Source of the DNA: Prosopocoilus inquinatus
Taxonomy: Eukaryota > Arthropoda > Insecta > Coleoptera > Lucanidae
DNA: 64,000 bases
Assembly (NCBI GenBank): GCA_036172665.1
Contig: JAYKNF010000013.1
Span: 2,790,001 to 2,854,000, forward strand
Direction: 5' to 3'
Below, one piece after another: positions 55,576 through 64,000 of this stretch (its first letter is position 1; the number at the start of each line of letters is the position of its first letter). The translations under genes and the position numbers were made by a program. The notes under the pieces were generated by a model, which saw nothing but the letters and a program-made list of their open reading frames with translations, was not told the origin of the DNA and made no database searches.

Positions 55576-58384
55576 TTGCCGGCCGGAGAGCGAACGAATC
55601 GACCTCCCCGCGCTCGCATTTTTTTTTAATCACAAACGAACATCCAAAGCCTCCTTTATTCATCTATTTACGTAATATGTACGGTCGAAATAATGTTCGA
55701 ACGCGTCCGCGCGGCGAAAGAGATCGCGTCGGCGGCTTTAGATTAGGTCACGTTCGACCGGCGGCGCACGTACTACCTCCGCCGCCGGGCCGACTGCCGG
55801 CGTAACACGACACACGCGAAAGAGTTCGCGCGTCGCTTTCAGGTTAGATCATTGTCGATAGTCAGCACGCCCCCCCTCCCTTCCGACCACCGGTGCTCCG
55901 GCCCCACGACTGGCCGTACAGATATATAATATTACATATGTCAAGTGTCAAGGTTTCCTTACTGCGCGTGTCGCGCGATCGTTGCCAACCAACCCTCGTC
56001 GATCCCATCTTTTACGCGGCGGCAAATTCAAATGAGCTCCGTCAAAATCTCGACGCGTTCGGTCGAGCGTACACGCGACGGCACAATGCAAATCGTGAAG
56101 AATTTAACCGGCAAAACGACGCCGCCGCCGCCGCCGCGATCGTCTTATAACCTTTTTTCCGATTACCGGAGTAACATCGGAGAAATGGAATTTGGAGGTT
56201 TTCAGTTGTTTTTAACACTTACTTTTTTTCAGTGGAAACACTTTTTCACTGTTACACACGCGTTCGTGTCACATTTTCGATATCACCCCGTATATCTCTC
56301 GCCATGTGGTAAACGTTACGTTCGTAAAGCTACTTTCTTCTACGTCGGAAAGAATTCGACGCGATCGATATAGACCTTTCGTTTGATAGGCGACAATCCG
56401 GGTTTACGTTCGACGCGTCCGATTTCGATCATTGCAGCGCCATCTTCGATCGAAAAATCGAACCGACGCGATTTTCCGTCGCCGCTCGGCGAGACCTTTC
56501 GTTTTATGCGCGACAACCCGGGTTTACGTTCGACGCGTCCGATTTCGATCATTGCAGCGCCATGTTCGATCGAAAAATCGAACCGACGCGATTTTCCGTC
56601 ACCGCTCGGCGAGACCTTTCGTTTGATATGCGACAACCCGGGTTTACGTTCGACGCGTCCGATTTCGATCATTGCAGCGCCATCTTCGATCGAAAAATCG
56701 AACCGACGCGATTTTCCGTCGCCGCTCGGCGAGACCTTTCGTTTGATACGCGACAATCCGGATTTACGTTCGACGCGTTCGATTTCGATCATTGCAGCGC
56801 CATCTTCGATCGAAAAATCGAACCGACGCGATTTCCCGTCGCCGCTCGGCGAGACCTTTCGTTTGAAACGCGACAACCCGGGTTTACGTTCGACGCGTCC
56901 AGTTTCGATCATTGCAGCGCCATCTTCGATCGAAAAATCGAACCGACGCGATTTTCCGTCGCTGCTCGGCGAGACCTTTCGTTTGATACGCGACAACCCG
57001 GGTTTACGTTCGACGCGTTCGATTTCGATCATTGCAGCGCCATCTTCGATCGAAAAATCGAACCGACGCGATTTTCCGTCGACGCTCGGCGAGACCTTTC
57101 GTTTGATACGCGACAATCCGGGTTTACGTTCGACGCGTTCGATTTCGATCATTGCAGCGCCATCTTCGATCGAAAAATCGAACCGACGCGATTTTCCGTC
57201 GCCGCTCGGCGAGACCTTTCGTTTGATACGCGACAACCCGGGTTTACGTTCGACGCGTCCGATTTCGATTATTGCAGCGCCATCTTCGATCGAAAAATCG
57301 AACCGACGCGATTTTCCGTCGCCGCTCGGCGAGACCTTTCGTTTGATGCGCGACAACCCGGGTTTACGTTCGACGCGTCCAGTTTCGATCATTGCAGCGC
57401 CATCTTCGATCGAAAAATAGAACCGACGCGATTTTCCGTCGCCGCTCGGCGAGACCTTTCGTTTGATACGCGACAACCCGGGTTTACGTTCGACGCGTCC
57501 AGTTTCGATCATTGCAGCGCCATCTTCGATCGAAAAATCGAACCGACGCGATTTTCCGTCGCCGCTCGGCGAGACCTTTCGTTTGATACGCGACAATCCG
57601 GGTTTACGTTCGACGCGTCCGATTTCGATCATTGCAGCGCCATCTTCGATCGAAAAATCGAACCGACGCGATTTTCCGTCGCCGCTCGGCGAGACCTTTC
57701 GTTTGATACGCGACAACCCGGGTTTACGTTCTACGCGACCGATTTCGATCATCGAGGCGCCATAGGAACCCCTTAAGTACACTTTTCCGAGTTTCTTTTC
57801 TTATATATGACAAGTGGGATCCGCTACGCTCCGCCCACTTGTGGGTATGAACAGAGGCTTGTGTGGACAGAGGCTTTGTATAGACGGAGGTTTCGTTTGG
57901 ACGGAAGAGGTGAGAGCGCTGCGCGCTGTTTGGGCCGCTAGCCTTTGGGGGCTCGCGGCACCTAGGGACTTGGAAGAATGTTGGAAAACTTTAAGAATTG
58001 ATTTTTCTAATTTTCGAAATTTTGAGTATTTTTCCCCAATTTTTTCAATTTTTCCGTACTCCTAATTTATAAATTTTTTTTCGCCGTCTGGGTTGGCCTC
58101 GCTTGGGTTGGCGTCGGTTGGGTTGACCTTGAACAATTTTCGAAAAAAAGTGAAGGAAAATGTAAAAAGTGATGAAATGTTTTAAAAAAGTTGGGAAACT
58201 TAAGAAATCCGTTTCCCTAATTTTTAGAATTCTTGTCGATTTTTCTCGATTTTTTTTAAATTTCCCCCCGAAATTTTGAATATTTTTCCCCAATTTGTTC
58301 AATTTTTCCGTTCTCTTAATTTTTAATTTTTTAAAATTTTTATCGATTTTTTTCAATTTTTTTCCCTTAAATTTCCCGCTTTAA
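55576..58384 (+). repeat. Unit 20, 11-monomer class, shortest D block
   Basis: A 55576-56373 (gamma on the left, beta on the right, no 12-bp duplication), B 56374-57763, C/D 57764-58384. C/D is 621 bp, which is 502 bp (two D monomers) shorter than the modal form and leaves one G-rich box. GATCGATATAG at the A/B junction alters the usual minus-strand stop. Confidence 0.95.
56374..57763 (+). repeat. 120-bp array, unit 20: 11 full monomers + terminal copy
   Basis: Contains rare GGATTTACG, TTTGAAACGC, GTCGCTGCTC and GTCGACGCTC monomers. The terminal copy ends ATCGAGGCGCC instead of ATTGCGGCGCC. Confidence 0.97.
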
Positions 58385-58544
58385 TTGCCGGCCGGAGAGC
58401 GAACGAATCGACCTCTCCGCGCTCGCATTTTTTTTTTAATCACAAACGAACATCCAAAGCCTCCTTTATTCATCTATTTACGTAATATGTACGGTCGAAA
58501 TTATGTTCGAACGCGTCCGCGCGGCGAAAGAGATCGCGTCGGCG

Positions 58545-58547
58545 GCT
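58545..58547 (+). other. Deletion junction, leader joined to 120-bp monomer
   Basis: Leader sequence ...GTCGGCGGCT normally continues TTAGATTAGG. Here it continues CGGCGAGACCTTTCG, the end of a 120-bp monomer. GCT is shared by both parents. About 640 bp of leader and the head monomer edge are lost, with no insertion. Confidence 0.9.
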
Positions 58548-60664
58548 CGGCGAGACCTTTCGTTTGATGCGCGACAACCCGGGTTTACGTTCGACGAGTC
58601 CAGTTTCGATCATTGCAGCGCCATCTTCGATCGAAAAATCGAACCGACGCGATTTTCCGTCGACGCTCGGCGAGACCTTTCGTTTGATGCGCGACAACCC
58701 GGGTTTACGTTCGAGGCGTCCGATTTCGATCATTGCAGCGCCATCTTCGATCGAAAAATCGAACCGACGCGATTTTCCGTCGCCGCTCGGCGAGACCTTT
58801 CGTTTGATACGCGACAATCCGGGTTTACGTTCGACGCGTTCGATTTCGATCATTGCAGCGCCATCTTCGATCGAAAAATCGAACCGACGCGATTTTCCGT
58901 CGCCGCTCGGCGAGACCTTTCGTTTGATACGCGACAACCCGGGTTTACGTTCGACGCGTCCGATTTCGATCATTGCAGCGCCATCTTCGATCGAAAAATC
59001 GAACCGACGCGATTTTCCGTCGCCGCTCGGCGAGACCTTTCGTTTGATACGCGACAACCCGGGTTTACGTTCAACGCGTCCGATTTCGATCATTGCAGCG
59101 CCATCTTCGATCGCAAAATCGAAGCGACGCGATTTTCCGTAGCCGCTCGGCGAGACCTTTCGTTTGATATGCGACAACCCGGGTTTACGTTCGACGCGTT
59201 CAGTTTCGATCATTGCAGCGCCATCTTCGATCGAAAAATCGAACCGACGCGATTTGCCGTCGCCGCTCGGCGAGACCTTTCGTTTGATACGCGACAACCC
59301 GGGTTTACGTTCGACGCGTTCGATTTCGATTATTGCAGCGCCATCTTCGATCGAAAAATCGAACCGACGCGATTTTCCGTCGCCGCTCGGCGAGACCTTT
59401 CGTTTGATGCGCGACAACCCGGGTTTACGTTCGACGCGTCCGATTTCGATCATTGCAGCGCCATCTTCGATCGAAAAATCGAACCGACGCGATTTTCCGT
59501 CGCCGCTCGGCGAGACCTTTCGTTTGATACGCGACAATCCGGGTTTACGTTCGACGCGTTCGATTTCGATCATTGCAGCGCCATCTTCGATCGAAAAATC
59601 GAACCGACGCGATTTTTCGTCGCCGCTCGGCGAGACCTTTCGTTTGATACGCGACAATCCGGGTTTACGTTCGACGCGTTCGATTTCGATCATTGCAGCG
59701 CCATCTTCGATCGAAAAATCGAACCGACGCGATTTTCCGTCGCCGCTCGGCGAGACCTTTCGTTTGATACGCGACAACCCGGGTTTACATTCGACGCGTC
59801 CGATTTCGATCATTGCAGCGCCATCTTCGATCGAAAAATCGAACCGACGCGATTTTCCGTCGCCGCTCGGCGAGACCTTTCGTTTGATACGCGACAACCC
59901 GGGTTTACGTTCGACGCGTCCGATTTCGATCATTGCAGCGCCATCTTCAATCGAAAAATCGAACCGACGCGATTTTCCGTCGCCGCTCGGCGAGACCTTT
60001 CGTTTGATACGCGACAATCCGGGTTTACGTTCGACGCGTCCAGTTTCGATCATTGCAGCGCCATCTTCGATCGAAAAATCGAACCGACGCGATTTTCCGT
60101 CGCCGCTCGGCGAGACCTTTCGTTTGATACGCGACAACCCGGGTTTACGTTCGACGCGTCCAGTTTCGATCATTGCAGCGCCATCTTCGATCGAAAAATC
60201 GAACCGACGCGATTTTCCGTCGCCGCTCGGCGAGACCTTTCGTTTGATACGCGACAACCCGGGTTTACATTCGACGCGTCCAGTTTCGATCATTGCAGCG
60301 CCATCTTCGATCGAAAAATCGAACCGACGCGATTTTCCGTCGCCGCTCGGCGAGACCTTTCGTTTGATACGCGACAACCCGGGTTTACGTTCGACGCGTT
60401 CGATTTCGATTATTGCAGCGCCATCTTCGAAAGAAAAATCGAACCGACGCGATTTTCCGTCGCCGCTCGGCGAGACCTTTCGTTTGATACGCGACAATCC
60501 GGGTTTACGTTCGACGCGTTCGATTTCGATCATTGCAGCGCCATCTTCGACCGAAAAATCGAACCGACGCGATTTTCCGTCGCCGCTCGGCGAGACCTTT
60601 CGTTTGATACGCGACAACCCGGGTTTACGTTCTACGCGACCGATTTCGATCATTGCGGCGCCAT
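58548..60664 (+). repeat. 120-bp array, unit 21: 17 full monomers + terminal copy, no head monomer
   Basis: The usual GATAGGC head is missing because the leader deletion ends inside a monomer. Phased copies start at 58555. Many private changes occur (GACGAGTCC, GAGGCGTCC, GCAAAATCGAAGC, GATTTGCCG, TTCGAAAGAAA), so this array is more diverged than its neighbours. Confidence 0.97.
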
Positions 60665-61778
60665 AGGAACCCCTTAAGTACACTTTTCCGAGTTTCTTTT
60701 CTTATATATGACAAGTGGGATCCGCTACGCTCCGCCCACTTGTGGGTATGAACAGAGGCTTGTGTGGACAGAGGCTTTGTATAGACAGAAGTTTCGTTTG
60801 GACGGAAGAGGTGAGAGCGCTGCGCGCTGTTTGGGCCGCTAGCCTTTGGGGGCTCGCGGCACCTAGGGTCTTGGAAGAATGTTGGAAAACTTTAAGAATT
60901 GATTTTTCTAATTTTCGAAATTTTGAGTATTTTTCCCCAATTTTTTCAATTTTTCCGTTCTCCTAATTTATAATTTTTTTTTCGCCGTCTGGGTTGGCCT
61001 CGCTTGGGTTGGCGTCGGTTGGGTTCACCTTGAACAATTTTACAACAGAAAGGGAAGGAAAGTTTAAGAAAAAGTGAGAAAAATTGTTGGAAAACTTAAG
61101 AAATCGGTTTCCTTAATTTTTAGAATTTTTTCCATTTTTTTTCGATTTTTTTCAATTTTTTCTCGAAATTTACTACATTTTTCCCTAATTCTTTAAATTT
61201 TTTCGTTTTCTTTAAAATAAAATTTTTCTGTCATCTGGGTTGACCTCGCTTGGGTTGGCGCCGTTTGAGTTGACCTTGAACGATTAAAAAAAAAAGAGTT
61301 AAGGAATATGTAAGAGAAAGTGAGGAAAAATGTTTTAAAAAAGTTGTAAAACGTCAATAATCGGCTTCCTCTATTCTTAGAATTTTTTCCTATTTTTTTC
61401 GATTTTTTCAATTTTTTCCCGAAATTTTGAATATTTTTCCCCAATTTTTCCGTTCTCCTAATTTTTAAATTTTTTTTCGCCGTCTGGGTTGGCCTCGCTT
61501 GGGTTGGCGTCGGTTGGGTTGACCTTGAACAATTTTCGAAAAAAAGTGAATTAAAATGTAAGAAGTGATGAAATGTTTTAAAAAAGTTGGGAAACTTAAG
61601 AAATCCGTTTCCCTAATTTTTAGAATTCTTGTCGATTTTTCTCGATTTTTTTAAATTTCCCCCCGAAATTTTGAATATTTTTCCCCAATTTTTTCAATTT
61701 TTCCGTTCTCTTAATTTTTAATTTTTTAAAATTTTTATCGATTTTTTTCAATTTTTTCCCTTAAATTTCCCGCTTTAA

Positions 61779-63988
61779 TTGCCGGCCGGAGAGCTAACGA
61801 ATCGACCTCCCCGCGCTCGCATTTTTTTTTTAATCACAAACGAACATCCAAAGCCTCCTTTATTCATCTATTTACGTAATATGTACGGTCGAAATTATGT
61901 TCGAACGCGTCCGCGCGGCGAAAGAGATCGCGTCGGCGGCTTTAGATTAGGTCACGTTCGACCGGCGGCGCACGTACTCCCTCCGCCGCCGGGCCGACTG
62001 CGGGCGTAACACGACACACGCGAAAGAGATCGCGCGTCGCTTTCAGGTTAGATCATTGTCGATAGTCAGCACGCCCCCCCTCCCTTCCGACCACCGGTGC
62101 TCCGGCCCCACGACTGGCCGTACAGATATATAATATTACATATGTCAAGTGTCAAGGTTTCCTTACTGCGCGTGTCGCGCGATCGTTGCCAACCAACCCT
62201 CGTCGATCCCATCTTTTACGCGGCGGCAAATTCAAATGAGCTCCGTCAAAATCTCGACGCGTTCGGTCGAGCGTACACGCGACGGCACAATGCAAATCGT
62301 GAAGAATTTAACCGGCAAAACGACGCCGCCGCCGCCGCCGCGATCGTCTTATAACCTTTTTTCCGATTACCGGAGTAACATCGGAGAAATGGAATTTGGA
62401 GGTTTTCAGTTGTTTTTAACACTTACTTTTTTTCAGTGGAAACACTTTTTCACTGTTACACACGCGTTCGTGTCACATTTTCGATATCACCCCGTATATC
62501 TCTCGCCATGTGGTAAACGTTACGTTCGTAAAGCTACTTTCTTCTATGTCGGAAAGAATTCGACGCGATCGATTTAGACCTTTCGTTTGATAGGCGACAA
62601 TCCGGGTTTACGTTCGACGCGTCCGATTTCGATCATTGCAGCGCCATCTTCGATCGAAAAATCGAACCGACGCGATTTTCCGTCGCCGCTCGGCGAGACC
62701 TTTCGTTTTATGCGCGACAACCCGGGTTTACGTTCGACGCGTCCGATTTCGATCATTGCAGCGCCATCTTCGATCGAAAAATCGAACCGACGCGATTTTC
62801 CGTCGCCGCTCGGCGAGACCTTTCGTTTGATACGCGACAATCCGGATTTACGTTCGACGCGTTCGATTTCGATCATTGCAGCGCCATCTTCGATCGAAAA
62901 ATCGAACCGACGCGATTTCCCGTCGCCGCTCGGCGAGACCTTTCGTTTGAAACGCGACAACCCGGGTTTACGTTCGACGCGTCCAGTTTCGATCATTGCA
63001 GCGCCATCTTCGATCGAAAAATAGAACCGACGCGATTTTCCGTCGCCGCTCGGCGAGACCTTTCGTTTGATACGCGACAACCCGGGTTTACGTTCGACGC
63101 GTCCGATTTCGATCATTGCAGCGCCATCTTCGATCGAAAAATCGAACCGACGCGATTTTCCGTCGCCGCTCGGCGAGACCTTTCGTTTGATGCGCGACAA
63201 CCCGGGTTTACGTTCGACGCGTCCAGTTTCGATCATTGCAGCGCCATCTTCGATCGAAAAATCGAACCGACGCGATTTTCCGTCGCCGCTCGGCGAGACC
63301 TTTCGTTTGATACGCGACAACCCGGGTTTACGTTCTACGCGACCGATTTCGATCATTGCGGCGCCATAGGAACCCCTTAAGTACACTTTTCCGAGTTTCT
63401 TTTCTTATATATGACAAGTGGGATCCTCTACGCTCCGCCCACTTGTGGGTATGAACAGAGGCTTGTGTGGACAGAGGCTTTGTATAGACGGAGGTTTCGT
63501 TTGGACGGAAGAGGTGAGAGCGCTGCGCGCTGTTTGGGCCGCTAGCCTTTGGTGGCTCGCGGCACCTAGGGACTTGGAAGAATGTTGGAAAACTTTAAGA
63601 ATTGATTTTTCTAATTTTCGAAATTTTGAGTATTTTTCCCCAATTTTTTCAATTTTTCCGTACTCCTAATTTATAAATTTTTTTTCGCCGTCTGGGTTGG
63701 CCTCGCTTGGGTTGGCGTCGGTTGGGTTGACCTTGAACAATTTTCGAAAAAAAGTGAAGGAAAATGTAAAAAGTGATGAAATGTTTTAAAAAAGTTGGGA
63801 AACTTAAGAAATCCGTTTCCCTAATTTTTAGAATTCTTGTCGATTTTTCTCGATTTTTTTTAAATTTCCCCCCGAAATTTTGAATATTTTTCCCCAATTT
63901 GTTCAATTTTTCCGTTCTCTTAATTTTTAATTTTTTAAAATTTTTATCGATTTTTTTCAATTTTTTTCCCTTAAATTTCCCGCTTTAA
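61779..63988 (+). repeat. Unit 22, 6-monomer class, shortest D block
   Basis: A 61779-62577 (beta), B 62578-63367, C/D 63368-63988 (621 bp, one G-rich box). D and several B variants (GGATTTACG, TTTCCCGTCG, TTGAAACGC) are shared with unit 20. Bases 63989-64000 start the next leader. Confidence 0.95.
62578..63367 (+). repeat. 120-bp array, unit 22: 6 full monomers + terminal copy
   Basis: Shares the GGATTTACG and TTTGAAACGC variants with unit 20. Confidence 0.97.
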
Positions 63989-64000
63989 TTGCCGGCCGGA

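Larger units (their letters stand above)
58385..61778 (+). repeat. Unit 21, leader truncated by deletion, 17 monomers
   Basis: Only 58385-58547 of the leader remains. It joins directly to the end of a 120-bp monomer (B 58548-60664), followed by C/D 60665-61778. The unit therefore lacks the A-module TATATAA motif, the CCG run and the acceptor-like site. The junction shares GCT (58545-58547) between leader and monomer. Confidence 0.95.
1..64000 (+). repeat. Head-to-tail macrosatellite, 22 units plus the first 12 bases of a 23rd
   Basis: The entire window is tandem copies of one composite unit in one orientation. Full leader starts (motif TTGCCGGCCGG) occur at 2486, 4823, 9454, 13466, 16430, 20441, 23405, 25757, 28469, 30812, 32911, 36353, 38945, 41297, 43395, 48156, 50508, 52861, 55576, 58385, 61779 and 63989. 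Module order is always A (GC-rich leader), B (120-bp monomers), C (hairpin block), D (AT-rich 250-bp monomers). No unique sequence interrupts the array, so both ends lie outside the window. Such homogeneity is expected from unequal exchange and gene conversion. Centromeric, subtelomeric, B-chromosome or rDNA-spacer-derived identity cannot be decided from sequence alone. Confidence 0.97.

Noticed and set aside
1..64000. Ribosomal RNA genes hidden between units
   Set aside because: All sequence is accounted for by modules A-D; none has the conserved 18S, 5.8S, 28S or 5S segments I would expect to recognise.

Overview
The window is one uninterrupted block of satellite-type tandem repeats with nested periodicities. 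I find no rRNA gene, tRNA gene, CRISPR array, transposase, reverse transcriptase or recognisable conserved protein domain. High CpG density, long runs of A and T, TATA-box-like motifs and splice- and poly(A)-like signals point to a eukaryotic nuclear genome. The style (CpG-rich blocks next to ATTTTT-rich blocks) would suit an insect, perhaps a hymenopteran, but that is a weak inference.

Layout: 21 complete or internally rearranged units plus one left-truncated unit stand head to tail in the same orientation. A 23rd unit contributes only its first 12 bases at the right edge. Units run from about 2.1 to 4.8 kb. Each reads, on the + strand, A-B-C-D. A is a GC-rich leader of about 799 bp with a TATATAA motif, poly-C, a CCG run and an acceptor-like polypyrimidine-CAG. 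B is a tandem array of a CpG-dense 120-bp monomer. It has 3 to 23 full copies plus a fixed 70-bp partial copy, 190 full copies in all by my count. C is about 208 bp with a palindromic TATATA element, three potential hairpins and a 17-bp triplication. D is an AT-rich block of about 250-bp monomers, each usually ending in a G-rich box. D has three boxes in 18 units, two in 2 units and one in 2 units.

Unit length varies almost entirely through whole B monomers and whole D monomers. The first and last B monomers are diagnostic and the same in nearly every unit, so expansion happens inside fixed edges. Shared rare variants show larger duplications: units 4-5 (9454-16429) are repeated as units 6-7 (16430-23404), and units 9-12 are related to units 13-16 at an offset of about 10.5 kb. 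Leader haplotypes recombine. Units 2 and 9 carry opposite left/right combinations that switch in the same interval. Unit 21 lacks most of its leader through a deletion with a 3-bp microhomology.

Is anything expressed? 120 is divisible by 3, so any stop-free frame stays open through an array and long ORFs here are weak evidence. The minus-strand frame of B is still notable. It has a TATATAAG motif 48 nt upstream of an ATG, the same stop in 19 of 22 arrays, only one frameshift, and silent changes at the two commonest polymorphic sites. I report it as a low-confidence hypothetical CDS. The B-C order (variable subrepeats followed by a TATATA element and structured GC-rich sequence) resembles an rDNA intergenic spacer with spacer promoters, but without rRNA genes. 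That is the most interesting functional hypothesis here and it is untested.
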